From: Acidobacteriota bacterium
Lineage (GTDB): Bacteria; Aquificota; Aquificia; Aquificales; Aquificaceae
Assembly (NCBI GenBank): GCA_003696155.1
Contig: RFFP01000017.1
Location: forward strand, 1-64,000
Direction: 5' to 3'
Length of the DNA: 64,000 nt
Part shown: one piece after another, positions 37,251 through 46,752 of the stretch
Layout: each line of letters starts with the position of its first letter
Position numbering within the stretch: position 1 is the stretch's first letter
The notes under the pieces: generated by a model
What the model was told of the DNA's origin: nothing
The model's input: the letters and a program-made list of their open reading frames with translations, nothing else
The model's database searches: none
Translations under genes and position numbers: made by a program

Positions 37251-37697
37251 ATGCTGACTGTAGCCATAGGCTCAGACCACGCGGGCTTTCCCCTGAAGGA
37301 GAAGATAAAGGAGTTCCTTCTATCTAAGGGCTATGCGGTTTTGGACTTTGGTACCACATCCACCGAATCTACCGACTATCCCTTTTTTGCAAGGGACGTA
37401 TGCCTTGCGGTTCAGAGGGGTGAGGCTCAGAAGGGTATACTTGTCTGCGGGACGGGCATAGGCATGTCCATAACTGCCAACAAGTTCAGAGGAATAAGAG
37501 CAGCCCTCTGCCTTAACGAGTACATGGCTAAAATGAGTAGAAAGCACAACGATGCTAATGTGTTATGCTTAGGCGATAGGATAGTTGGGGATGACCTTGC
37601 CCTTGCCATAGTTGACGTATGGCTAAGTACCGACTTTGAGGGTGGAAGGCATGAGAAAAGAATAAATCTCATAAGGGAGATAGAAGGTATGCTATAA
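37251..37697 (+). CDS. rpiB: Ribose-5-phosphate isomerase B
   Basis: VAIGSDHAGFPLKEKIKEFL, GILVCGTGIGMSITANK. Confidence 0.95.
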   Translation: MLTVAIGSDHAGFPLKEKIKEFLLSKGYAVLDFGTTSTESTDYPFFARDVCLAVQRGEAQKGILVCGTGIGMSITANKFRGIRAALCLNEYMAKMSRKHNDANVLCLGDRIVGDDLALAIVDVWLSTDFEGGRHEKRINLIREIEGML

Positions 37698-37715
37698 TTC
37701 TTAGGGAGGTTTACC

Positions 37716-38156
37716 ATGGATATACAGCAGGCTATGTATCCTAACGCTACCCTTTTGATTCAGGCGGTGCTTTTTCTCGTCTTTGTTGCCCTACTCCGAT
37801 GGGTATTGATAAAACCCTACACACAGGTTATAGAGGAGAGGGAAAACCTGATAAATAAGAATTTTGAGGAAAGCCTAGTATTGAAAGAGGAAGCACAGAA
37901 GTTGCTCACTCAAGCTAAAGAGATACTGGAAAAGGGAAGGATAGAATCCAATCAAATACTAGAACAGGCAAGAAGGGAAGCAGAAAAGTACAAAGCGGAG
38001 CTCCTATCCAAGGTTGAACTGGAGGCTCAGCAGGAGGTATCCAAGGCAGTTGAAGAGATAAGAAACTCTTTGCAGGAAGAGAAAAGAAAGCTCGACGAAA
38101 GGATTAGGGAAATAGGGGAACTCATAGCCAGCAAAGTTATAGAGGAGGCAGCATGA
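37716..38156 (+). CDS. F0F1 ATP synthase subunit b'
   Basis: N-terminal TM plus long coiled coil; first of two consecutive b-type subunits before delta. Confidence 0.85.
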   Translation: MDIQQAMYPNATLLIQAVLFLVFVALLRWVLIKPYTQVIEERENLINKNFEESLVLKEEAQKLLTQAKEILEKGRIESNQILEQARREAEKYKAELLSKVELEAQQEVSKAVEEIRNSLQEEKRKLDERIREIGELIASKVIEEAA

Positions 38157-38647
38157 GTGAAGGGCATCACGCCGTAGAGCTTGTTTGGAAGGGTTTAAAC
38201 ATACTTGCCTTTTTGGGCATAGTTTACTGGCTTGGTAGAAAGCCCATATCTGAAGCCTTCAACAGGTACTTTCATGGTCTCACGGAAAGGCTCCTTTCCT
38301 CAGAAAAGGAGCTCTCTCAAGCAAGGGAGGATATAAATAAAGCACAGGAGAGCCTCCAAGATGCCCAAAGAAGGTACCAAGAGCAGTTAAAGCTGGCCCA
38401 TGAGACCGCAAGACTTATGAAGGAAGAAGAGGAGAAAAAATCTCAGGAGGTGGCCTCTAGGATAAAGGATAAGGCAAGAGAGGTGATTGATATAGAGCTT
38501 AAGAAGGCAAAAGAGGAGCTCTTAAGGTATGGTTCTGAGAGGGCTAAGGAGATAGCCGTGGACATGCTTAACAAAAGGTTTGAAGACAAACAGCTCCAGA
38601 AGGCTTACATAGAAAAAACCCTCAAGAAGTTGGAGGCTCAGGGATGA
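38153..38647 (+). CDS. atpF: F0F1 ATP synthase subunit b
   Basis: NILAFLGIVYWLGRKPISEAFNRY...coiled coil. Confidence 0.88.
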   Translation: MSEGHHAVELVWKGLNILAFLGIVYWLGRKPISEAFNRYFHGLTERLLSSEKELSQAREDINKAQESLQDAQRRYQEQLKLAHETARLMKEEEEKKSQEVASRIKDKAREVIDIELKKAKEELLRYGSERAKEIAVDMLNKRFEDKQLQKAYIEKTLKKLEAQG

Positions 38648-39180
38648 CCACAAAAACAGAACTGGTGAGAAAGTTTGCCAAGATATTCATAGAGAGAACA
38701 TCAAAAAGCAAGGAGGAGCTCCTAAAGCTTTCTGAGCTTTTAGAATTGCTCTATACCTTATACAGGTCAGAGAGGACCTTTAGAGGTTTTATCCTAAACC
38801 CCACCATTCCTATGGAGAGAAAGATGGCCATTCTAAGGGCTTACAGGGAGAGGCTTGGGCTTCCCCAAAGCGTAGATGAGGCTCTTTCCCATCTTGTGGA
38901 ACTTAATGCCCTTCCCCTGCTTGGAGAGATAAAAAGGGTATATGGGCATGAGGTAGAGAAGCTTCTTAGGGTAAGTAAAGCCCTTTTAATACTTGCCCAA
39001 AAGACCGATGAGGAGAGTATAAAAAGTATAGAATCCGCGGTTAAAAGGATTACAGGCAGGGACTACGAGTTTGAAGTTAGTGAAGACCCAAGTCTTATAG
39101 GAGGCTTTTTAGTAAGGAGTTCAAGCTTTGTCTTAGATGCCTCGGTAAAGAGAAGGTTAGAAGGTCTGCTGAAGGTTTGA
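38644..39180 (+). CDS. atpH: F0F1 ATP synthase subunit delta
   Basis: TELVRKFAKIFIE..., EDPSLIGGFLVRSSSFVLDASVKRRLEGL. Confidence 0.92.
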   Translation: MTTKTELVRKFAKIFIERTSKSKEELLKLSELLELLYTLYRSERTFRGFILNPTIPMERKMAILRAYRERLGLPQSVDEALSHLVELNALPLLGEIKRVYGHEVEKLLRVSKALLILAQKTDEESIKSIESAVKRITGRDYEFEVSEDPSLIGGFLVRSSSFVLDASVKRRLEGLLKV

Positions 39181-39182
39181 GT

Positions 39183-39461
39183 ATGGATTATCCAAGGGAA
39201 AAGTTTCTAGAGCTCTCAAAGAAGCTGAAATCTATGGCTATACCTCCTGAGGTAGATGTAGAACTGCTTCTTCCGGAGGAGCATGGTGTTGATTATCCTA
39301 CCGCTGTTATAACCTACCTTGAAGGCGACGAGGAAGGACCGACAAAGGAGATTATATTCAACGAAGGTTACTGGAACTCCTCTATAGAGAACCTTTTGGG
39401 AGCTATTATGCATCAGATTAAATCCCTAATGGAGGAGCTTCAATCCTTTGAAGGAGAATAG
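39183..39461 (+). CDS. Hypothetical small protein
   Basis: ATG at 39183; 92 aa between atpH and ndk. Confidence 0.6.
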   Translation: MDYPREKFLELSKKLKSMAIPPEVDVELLLPEEHGVDYPTAVITYLEGDEEGPTKEIIFNEGYWNSSIENLLGAIMHQIKSLMEELQSFEGE

Positions 39462-39473
39462 AGGAGGTAAAGG

Positions 39474-39896
39474 ATGGAAAGAACACTGGTTATAGTCAAG
39501 CCTGACGCCTTTGAGAAGGGAGCCACCGGCAAGATAGTTGACCGCTTCCTATCGGAGGGTTTCAAGGTCAGAGCCATGAAGCTCTTCAGGTTTACAAGGG
39601 AGCAGGCAGAGGGCTTTTATGCGGTTCACAGGGAAAGGTCCTTCTTCAAAGAGCTCGTAGAGTTTATGACATCGGGTCCTGTGGTCGCCATGGTGCTTGA
39701 AGGTGAGAACGCGGTAAGGAGGGTAAGGGAAATAATAGGACCGACCGACAGCGAAGAGGCAAGAAGGGTTGCCCCAAGTTCCATAAGGGCACTCTTCGGA
39801 ACAGACAAGGGTAAAAATGCGGTCCATGCCTCAGACTCCACAGAGTCTGCAAGCTATGAGATACCTTTTATATTCTCACAGCTTGAAATAGTTTGA
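39474..39896 (+). CDS. ndk: Nucleoside diphosphate kinase
   Basis: MERTLVIVKPDAFEKGATGKIVDRF, NAVHASDSTESASYEIPFIF. Confidence 0.97.
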   Translation: MERTLVIVKPDAFEKGATGKIVDRFLSEGFKVRAMKLFRFTREQAEGFYAVHRERSFFKELVEFMTSGPVVAMVLEGENAVRRVREIIGPTDSEEARRVAPSSIRALFGTDKGKNAVHASDSTESASYEIPFIFSQLEIV

Positions 39897-40873
39897 ACAA
39901 GTTCTGCAAGGGCCTTTACGAAGGTTGGGTGACTCTTCAGGGTGGGTATCCTCACGTAGTCCACCCCCCTCCGCCTTGCCATACCTCCGTAAAGGTGGTC
40001 AAGCTCGTATAGGGTTTCTGAGTGCTCACAGGTAAAGGAGACAGGGATTACCGCTATCTTTTTGTAGCCCTCCTCTATCAAGTTTTCAAGGATCTTATCT
40101 GTGAAAGGTTCAAGCCACTTGGTAGGTCCTACCTTACTCTGATAGCCTAAGGCATACTTTGCACCAGGAAAGTATTCCATGATCAGCCTCACAGTCTCCT
40201 CCGTCTGTCTCTTGTATGGGTCTCCCTCCTCTATGATGCTCACAGGCAAGCTATGGGCTGTAAAGAGGAAAAAATACTCTTGCCAGTTTGGCAAGTTTTC
40301 CCTTATGTTCTCCACCATAGCTTTTATATACGTTGGGTGGTTATGGTAGCAGTTTATACGGTATACTGGAATGGTAGAGCTGTAGAAGTAGGGTCTTTCC
40401 TGACCCCTCAAGGTCGTAAGGCTAAAGTGTTTACCCCTCTTAGGCTTTAACCTTCTGTAGACCCTATCAAACTCATTAAAGGAGGAGCCTGTAGTGGTCC
40501 TGCTGTACTGGGGATACATGGGAAGAAGAACTACCTTGTCTATAGGGTAGCTAAGAAGATCTCTGAGGGATTCCTCTGTATAGGGATGCCAATACCTCAT
40601 GGCAACTACTACCTTATAGCCTTCTCCCAATAAGCTCTGAAGAGCTATTGCTTGCTCCTCTGTTTGCTCCTTCTGGGGAGACTTCCCACCCATAAGCTCA
40701 TAATAGTGCCTTGTCTTCTTGGCTCTAAGCCTTGATATGAGCCAAGCGAGGGGTTTTTGCACAGGTCTTGGTATTCTTATTATGTCGTGGTCTGAAAAGA
40801 GATTATACAGAAAGGGCTGGACTGCCTCGAGGCTATCAGGACCACCCATGTTGAGAATAACCACACCGACCAT
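39854..40873 (-). CDS. hemH: Ferrochelatase
   Basis: VVILNMGGPDSLEAVQPFLYNLF; FLFTAHSLPVSI; GYQSKVGPTKWLEP. Confidence 0.94.
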   Translation of the reverse strand: MVGVVILNMGGPDSLEAVQPFLYNLFSDHDIIRIPRPVQKPLAWLISRLRAKKTRHYYELMGGKSPQKEQTEEQAIALQSLLGEGYKVVVAMRYWHPYTEESLRDLLSYPIDKVVLLPMYPQYSRTTTGSSFNEFDRVYRRLKPKRGKHFSLTTLRGQERPYFYSSTIPVYRINCYHNHPTYIKAMVENIRENLPNWQEYFFLFTAHSLPVSIIEEGDPYKRQTEETVRLIMEYFPGAKYALGYQSKVGPTKWLEPFTDKILENLIEEGYKKIAVIPVSFTCEHSETLYELDHLYGGMARRRGVDYVRIPTLKSHPTFVKALAELVQTISSCENIKGIS

Positions 40874-40880
40874 GAGGAGA

Positions 40881-41588
40881 TTATAGCTCTCTTATGTTTA
40901 TTCTACCCTCGTATATTGCCTTTCCAACCACCACACCTTCCACCACACCTATTAGCTTTTTTACGTCCTCAATGTCCGATACACCACCAGAGGCAATGAG
41001 AGGTTTGGACACAAACCTTTTGACATCTCTGTAAATCTCCACATCCACACCCTCAAGGGTACCATCCCTATCCACGTTTGTGTAAAGGTAGCCCCAGATG
41101 GGCAAGGAGTCATACCTTTTAGCTACCTCTTCAGGCCTTAGGGAGCTCTCCTGAGTCCATCCACTGGTGGCTACCTTCCCACCCCTAGAGTCAAGGGCAA
41201 GGATTATCCTGTGGGGAAAAGATTGGGCCATCTGTTCAAAGAGCTCTGGATCCTTTACCGCCACCGTACCAACCACCAAAAGGTCTATGCCTTCATCATA
41301 AAGCACCCTACATGTTTTTAGGCCTCTTATCCCACCACCCACCTGAACCTTTCCTGAGAAGACACTCCTTATTGTCTTTATACTTTGGAGGTTTACGGGA
41401 ACACCCTCCAAACTGCCATCAAGGTCAACCACATGGAGCCTCTTAAAGCCAAGCTCCTGAAAAAGCTCAGCCATATCCCTTGGGCTCTCAGAGTAAACCT
41501 TATCCTTCCTAAAATCCCCCTTTAATAACCTCACAACCTTTCCATCCTTGATGTCTATGGCTGGGATGATAAAGTCTTTCAGTTTCAT
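40881..41588 (-). CDS. hisA: ProFAR isomerase
   Basis: IIPAIDIKDGKVVRLLKGDF, VQVGGGIR, IASGGVSDIEDV. Confidence 0.95.
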   Translation of the reverse strand: MKLKDFIIPAIDIKDGKVVRLLKGDFRKDKVYSESPRDMAELFQELGFKRLHVVDLDGSLEGVPVNLQSIKTIRSVFSGKVQVGGGIRGLKTCRVLYDEGIDLLVVGTVAVKDPELFEQMAQSFPHRIILALDSRGGKVATSGWTQESSLRPEEVAKRYDSLPIWGYLYTNVDRDGTLEGVDVEIYRDVKRFVSKPLIASGGVSDIEDVKKLIGVVEGVVVGKAIYEGRINIREL

Positions 41589-42859
41589 AGGACTTTTGGC
41601 TCACCTAAGTAAAAACCCTGTGCTAGTTCAACCTTTAACCCTCTTATATACTCAAGGTCTTCCTTTGTTTCCACCTGCTCTACAAGCACCTTGTAACCCA
41701 ATTTCTTCAAACCCATAACTACCCACTTCAGCATAGATTTTGCCTCCTTTAAGAAGAAACCATCAAGCTTAACAAGGTCTGGAGACGTTTTTATGAGCCT
41801 TTCTATAGAAGAGTACTCTACACCAAAATCATCTACCGCAAGACCAAAGCCATAACTCCTTATCTCCTTAGCGAGCTGAATAAGATCCTCCGTACTTCCC
41901 ACAGTTTTGCCCTCTGAGATTTCCACCATGATCCTAGAGGGTTCTATACCATGGGACAGAACCTCTTTGTAAAAGTCGTATATCTTTAGCTTTCCTTTTG
42001 CTACAAAACTCACGAAGTTGTGTGGAAAATTTATGTATATCCTGCCACCAAGGTTTAAATCTCTTACTTTGCTGAGAGCCTTGTTTATAACTATCTCTTC
42101 GAACATGGTTATGAAGGAAGTTTTTAAAAGGTCCTCTATAAAGGAGATGGCTGGCAATGCAGTACCATCTTCCATTATAAGCCTCATAAGAACTTCGTAT
42201 CCTTCCACATCCCCCTTCACTATGTCATATATAGGTTGAAAGGCCGGCTCCACAGATTGGTTTTCTATAGCATTTAAAAGCATTTCATGGTTGATAGGTC
42301 GTTGCTCTATTTCTTCTTCCACAAAGACAATCCTGTCTCCACCATCCAACTTAGCGTCTGTGGATTTTTTCTCCAGTAGGTTAAGTATATCCTCCGCTCT
42401 ACTGCAACATGGTATAAAGCTGTAAATACTCTGTGTTAACTTTATGTTAAAGCCTTCCAATTCTAAGTAGAGAAGGTTCTCCCTTATTCTGTTGGCAACC
42501 TTAAAAGCACCTTCTTTGTCAGCATCTGGTAGTATTATAAGAAAAGAACTACCCTTATACTTGCCAGCCACATCGCTCTTTCTTATGCTCTTCTCTATAA
42601 CCTCAGCGACCTTCAAAAGCAAAAGATTACCAAAGCCATAGCCCTTTTTTCTGTTTACATACTTAAGGTTATCTACGTCCATAAGTATGGTCGATAGGTA
42701 GGTTCCCTTTCTCTCATAGAGGTATATAAGCTTTTGTAAGTAGTCTACAAGACAGGCTGTGTTGGATACCAGTGTTTGACGATAAAGGTCCAAGTAGCCT
42801 GGATGTTTTCTTCTACTCACTAGATATAAAATAGTAAAGCATGCCAGAATTAAGGTCAA
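41585..42859 (-). CDS. Degenerate GGDEF + EAL protein (predicted c-di-GMP phosphodiesterase)
   Basis: GGDEF site reads AGKYKGSSF; EAL motif YEVLMRL, VDDFG, VKLDG, EQVET, AQGFYLGEP retained. Confidence 0.87.
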   Translation of the reverse strand: MTLILACFTILYLVSRRKHPGYLDLYRQTLVSNTACLVDYLQKLIYLYERKGTYLSTILMDVDNLKYVNRKKGYGFGNLLLLKVAEVIEKSIRKSDVAGKYKGSSFLIILPDADKEGAFKVANRIRENLLYLELEGFNIKLTQSIYSFIPCCSRAEDILNLLEKKSTDAKLDGGDRIVFVEEEIEQRPINHEMLLNAIENQSVEPAFQPIYDIVKGDVEGYEVLMRLIMEDGTALPAISFIEDLLKTSFITMFEEIVINKALSKVRDLNLGGRIYINFPHNFVSFVAKGKLKIYDFYKEVLSHGIEPSRIMVEISEGKTVGSTEDLIQLAKEIRSYGFGLAVDDFGVEYSSIERLIKTSPDLVKLDGFFLKEAKSMLKWVVMGLKKLGYKVLVEQVETKEDLEYIRGLKVELAQGFYLGEPKVL

Positions 42860-43377
42860 CTACTGTTCTTGCGGTTATTAGGGAAGGTGTGGCCGTTATG
42901 GGAAGCGATGGTCAGGTTACCATGGGTAGTTCTGTGGTCAAGCACACCGCTAAGAAGATAAGGAGACTCTACAAAGACACTGTCCTTGTGGGCTTTGCTG
43001 GTGCTGCCGCCGATGGGCTTGCCCTAATGGAGAGGTTAGAGGGAAAGCTGGAAGAGTTCAGAGGAAACCTACTCAAGGCCTGTGTGGAGCTAGCGAAGGA
43101 GTGGAGAACGGACAGATACCTCAGAAGGCTTGAAGCCCTTCTCCTGGTGGCAAACAGGGAGAAACTTCTCCTTATATCTGGGTCCGGTGACCTTATAGAA
43201 CCCGATGAGCCGGTGCTTGCCATAGGTTCTGGTGGAGACTACGCAAGGGCGGCCGCCCTTGCCCTTTACAGGAACACAGACCTACCCGCCGAGGATATAG
43301 TCAAACGGTCACTAATGATTGCCTCCGAGATATGCATATACACCAACGAGCATATAGTAGTGGACAAGTTGGAATAA
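42841..43377 (+). CDS. hslV: HslV/ClpQ peptidase
   Basis: STTVLAVIREGVAVMGSDGQVTMG...FAGAAADGLALMERLEGKLE. Confidence 0.94.
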   Translation: MPELRSTTVLAVIREGVAVMGSDGQVTMGSSVVKHTAKKIRRLYKDTVLVGFAGAAADGLALMERLEGKLEEFRGNLLKACVELAKEWRTDRYLRRLEALLLVANREKLLLISGSGDLIEPDEPVLAIGSGGDYARAAALALYRNTDLPAEDIVKRSLMIASEICIYTNEHIVVDKLE

Positions 43378-43387
43378 AATAACTGTT

Positions 43388-44815
43388 ATGTTCAAGAAAG
43401 TCCTTGTAACTAACAGAGGAGAGGTCGCCCTAAGGATAATAAGAGGTTGTGAGGAGCTGGGGATTAGGACGGCAGCCATATACTCAGAGGCGGATGCTAG
43501 ATCCCTCTATGTGAAGAAGGCAGATGAGGCATACCTTATATCTGGGGACCCAGTGAGGGCTTACCTTGACTATGTGAGGATAGTCGACTTGGCCAAGTCC
43601 ATCGGAGCAGATGCCATACATCCGGGTTATGGCTTTCTCGCAGAAAACGCGGAGTTTGCAAGGTACTGTGAAAGCAGGGGCATAACCTTTATAGGACCAT
43701 CTGCAGAACACATAGAGCTTTTCGGGGATAAGGTCAAAGCTAAAAAGGCTATGCAAAAGCTCGGTATACCAACCATACCGGGCTCGGAGGAGCCAGTGAA
43801 GAACCCAGAGGATGCTCTTCACTATGCCAAGGAGATAGGTCTTCCTGTCATTCTAAAATCTGCCTACGGTGGTGGTGGAAGGGGTATGCGGGTGGTAAGG
43901 TCCTTGGAAGACCTTCCAAGACTTTTTGAATCGGGCTACAGGGAGGCGGAGACCTTCTTCGGGAAGGGCGATCTCTTTGTAGAGAAGTACCTAGACAATC
44001 CCAAGCATATAGAGGTGCAGATTCTTGGAGACAAGTACGGCAACGTGGTACACCTGGGAGAAAGGGACTGCTCTGTGCAGAGAAAGCATCAGAAGGTCAT
44101 AGAGCTCACACCTTGCCCTGTGTTGCCCCCAGACCTCCGTAGTAAGATGCTCGGGTTGAGTGTAAGGGCTATGATGCAAGTGGGATACTACAGCGCTGGA
44201 ACCTTGGAGTTTTTAGTGGATATAAGGAATAAGGAGTTCTACTTCATAGAGATGAACACCCGCCTTCAGGTAGAGCATACCATAACGGAGATGATTTCAG
44301 GTGTAGATATTGTGGAAAACATGATAAGGGTCGCCGCAGGAGAACCCCTACCCTTCACACAGAGCGACATAACCTTTAGGGGCTATGCCATAGAGTTTAG
44401 GATAAACGCAGAAGACCCAAGGAGGAACTTCGCCCCGGCTCCAGGAAGGATAACCGCCTACTACTCTCCCGGTGGTCCTGGTGTGAGGATGGATGGGGGC
44501 GCTTACAAGGACTATGTAATACCACCCTACTACGACTCCATGATAGCCAAGCTCAGCGTATGGGCCCTGAGCTGGGACAGGGTTCTTGCGAGGGCAAGAA
44601 GGGCTATAGACGAGTTTATAGTTAGGGGCGTACCTACAAACATCCCCTTACACAGGGAGATAATAAGAGACCCAGAGTTTACATCGGGCAACTTCGGTAT
44701 AAGGTTTCTTGAGGAGAGGTTGCCCTTATACGACTTTGAGATAGAAGGGGAAAAGGACCCAGAGACCATAGCCCTTGCCATATCTGCTGCCATAGCTTCT
44801 TATTATGGACTGTAA
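43388..44815 (+). CDS. Biotin carboxylase subunit (AccC/PycA/CfiB-like)
   Basis: VLVTNRGEVALRIIRGCEELGI, GGGGRGMR, EMNTRLQVEHTITEMI. Confidence 0.93.
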   Translation: MFKKVLVTNRGEVALRIIRGCEELGIRTAAIYSEADARSLYVKKADEAYLISGDPVRAYLDYVRIVDLAKSIGADAIHPGYGFLAENAEFARYCESRGITFIGPSAEHIELFGDKVKAKKAMQKLGIPTIPGSEEPVKNPEDALHYAKEIGLPVILKSAYGGGGRGMRVVRSLEDLPRLFESGYREAETFFGKGDLFVEKYLDNPKHIEVQILGDKYGNVVHLGERDCSVQRKHQKVIELTPCPVLPPDLRSKMLGLSVRAMMQVGYYSAGTLEFLVDIRNKEFYFIEMNTRLQVEHTITEMISGVDIVENMIRVAAGEPLPFTQSDITFRGYAIEFRINAEDPRRNFAPAPGRITAYYSPGGPGVRMDGGAYKDYVIPPYYDSMIAKLSVWALSWDRVLARARRAIDEFIVRGVPTNIPLHREIIRDPEFTSGNFGIRFLEERLPLYDFEIEGEKDPETIALAISAAIASYYGL

Positions 44816-45543
44816 ATCAAACTTACCCCAGAACTCTGAAAACCCAAGGGATGTACCACCTTTACGGTAAAGGTATCACCTCTGCTGGGAGGGTCTACCT
44901 CGTAGACAAAACCTAGGGTTGAACCCAGGAGCTTTCCGTTTTTAAAGACGAGAAACTCCCTGTACTCCTCTACGTAGGACCATAGAAGATAGGCTTTCCT
45001 CTCTCCAAGTCTTAGCTCCAACCTCTGAACCTCTGGAATAGACGGGGGTGGCTTGGGTTCTAAACAGAAGTTTACGGGCTCGCTTTGCAGATTGCCCTTT
45101 ACACCGGCTAGAGCGTAACATCTGCGGAAGTAATCCCTGGGTAGTTCTATAGGTTCCTTTATAACCCTGCCCTTCTGCACTTTGATTTTCCCATCTTCTA
45201 CGGGATAAAGCATATAGGACTGAAAACCATAGGGGGAAAGACCTAACCTATTCCCCTCTTCTATAAGCCTTACCGAAGGCTTTTCCCTTATAGCCTCTTG
45301 GACGCAAAACCTTCCCTTCTTCCCCCCCTCTCTCAGCACGTCAAAGCAGAAAGCATCCCCTTTCTTGAGATACCAGTAGTTCTCTTCCTTCTGAAAACCC
45401 CTTACCTCAATATTCCCAGATAAGCTAAAAACATAGACGTATTCACCAATCCTCCATATCTGCACCTCTGGCTTGGGAAGGGTTTCGGGGTTTGCCTTTA
45501 TGCCGCAACCAAACAGAAGGGTAAGAGGCAGTAGCTTCCTCAT
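44803..45543 (-). CDS. Lipoprotein, fibronectin-III-like
   Basis: MRKLLPLTLLFGC lipobox; Fn3-like segments PKPPPSIPEVQRLELRLGERKAYLLWSY. Confidence 0.55.
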   Translation of the reverse strand: MRKLLPLTLLFGCGIKANPETLPKPEVQIWRIGEYVYVFSLSGNIEVRGFQKEENYWYLKKGDAFCFDVLREGGKKGRFCVQEAIREKPSVRLIEEGNRLGLSPYGFQSYMLYPVEDGKIKVQKGRVIKEPIELPRDYFRRCYALAGVKGNLQSEPVNFCLEPKPPPSIPEVQRLELRLGERKAYLLWSYVEEYREFLVFKNGKLLGSTLGFVYEVDPPSRGDTFTVKVVHPLGFQSSGVSLIYSP

Positions 45544-45857
45544 CTGGGTGGTCCTGACTCCTTTTCATAGGACCACATAAGTATACCCCCTGCTAAGTTG
45601 TAAGCCTCATAACCCATATGTCTTAGGAAGTAGGTTGCAAAGGCGCTTCTCTCTCCACTTCTGCAGTAAACTATATAGGTCTTGTCCTTTGGTAGATCTT
45701 TGAAAGCGTATCTTAGCTCATCAAGGGGTATGAGGATGGAGTTAGGAATGCGTATTTGGACATGTTCCTGAGGTGTTCTCACGTCCAAGAGGACTACGTT
45801 ATCCTTCTCGAGCATATCCTTGGCTTCTTGTGGTGTGATCTCGGGCACCTGAAACAT
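45540..45857 (-). CDS. Rhodanese-like domain protein
   Basis: VVLLDVRTPQEHVQIRIPNSILIPLDEL, YIVYCRSGERSAFATYFL. Confidence 0.93.
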   Translation of the reverse strand: MFQVPEITPQEAKDMLEKDNVVLLDVRTPQEHVQIRIPNSILIPLDELRYAFKDLPKDKTYIVYCRSGERSAFATYFLRHMGYEAYNLAGGILMWSYEKESGPPR

Positions 45858-45910
45858 ACTTGAACCTCCATGTTTATAAGTCGATAATTATAATCTCAAT
45901 CCATAAGGTA

Positions 45911-46729
45911 CTACAGGGTAGTTACCCTCATACTCATGTCCAGCCACCTAGCGGAGTGGGTTATAGAGCCAGAGGATATAAAGTCCACACCGTCTATGGC
46001 ATAATCCCTTATGTTTTCAAGGTTTATATTGCCGGAGACTTCTACAAGGGCCTTCCCCCTCGACAGCCTCACTGCCTCCCTTACATCATCGGGGTTGAAG
46101 TTGTCCAGAAGGACCATATCTATACCGCAGGATAGGGCCTCCTCAAGTTCTTCCAGATTTTCCACTTCCACCTCTATCCTGTAAACAGGGCTTATCCTTT
46201 CCCTTACCCTCCTGACCGCCTCCCTTATGCCACCAGCCAAAAGCTTATGGTTATCCTTTATAAGGACCATGTCGTAGAGGGCAAAGCGATGGTTTAATCC
46301 GCCCCCAACCCTTACGGCGTACTTTTCAAGGTATCTCATGCCCGGTGTGGTCTTCCTGGTGTCTAAAAGTCTTATCTTTGTTCCCTCAAGGGCTTTGACA
46401 AACTTCCTCGTTAGGGTAGCTATACCGCTCAGCCTCTGAAGCAGGTTAAGGGCGGTCCTCTCTCCAATCAGAATCGAATCCCCCGAACCTTCGAGGATAA
46501 GAAGCTCTTCCCCTTCGGAGAAGGGCTGTCCCTCCTCTCTCCTGTACAGCACCTTTACATCACCCAAGAGCTTAAAGACTTCTTCCGCAAAACCTCCTCC
46601 TGCCAGAATGCCCCTCTCCTTTGCCCTTAACACAGCCCTAAGTCTTTCTCCTCTAAACACACCTTCCGTAGTTATATCCCCCCGCCCTATGTCCTCTTCA
46701 AGAAACCTTAACAATAAGTCTTTGAACAT
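45911..46729 (-). CDS. nadC: Nicotinate-nucleotide pyrophosphorylase
   Basis: EDIGRGDITTEGV, LDTRKTTPGMRYLEKYAVRVGGGLNHRF. Confidence 0.96.
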   Translation of the reverse strand: MFKDLLLRFLEEDIGRGDITTEGVFRGERLRAVLRAKERGILAGGGFAEEVFKLLGDVKVLYRREEGQPFSEGEELLILEGSGDSILIGERTALNLLQRLSGIATLTRKFVKALEGTKIRLLDTRKTTPGMRYLEKYAVRVGGGLNHRFALYDMVLIKDNHKLLAGGIREAVRRVRERISPVYRIEVEVENLEELEEALSCGIDMVLLDNFNPDDVREAVRLSRGKALVEVSGNINLENIRDYAIDGVDFISSGSITHSARWLDMSMRVTTL

Positions 46730-46752
46730 AATTTATAATTTTAAAGGGGGAA

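Noticed and set aside
41585-42859. EVL instead of EAL taken as an inactivating change
   Set aside because: The functional consensus is ExLxR, which EVLMR satisfies; only the GGDEF half is degenerate.
42841-43377. HslV without an adjacent HslU as an anomaly
   Set aside because: Unlinked hslU is common and cannot be evaluated in a 64-kb window.
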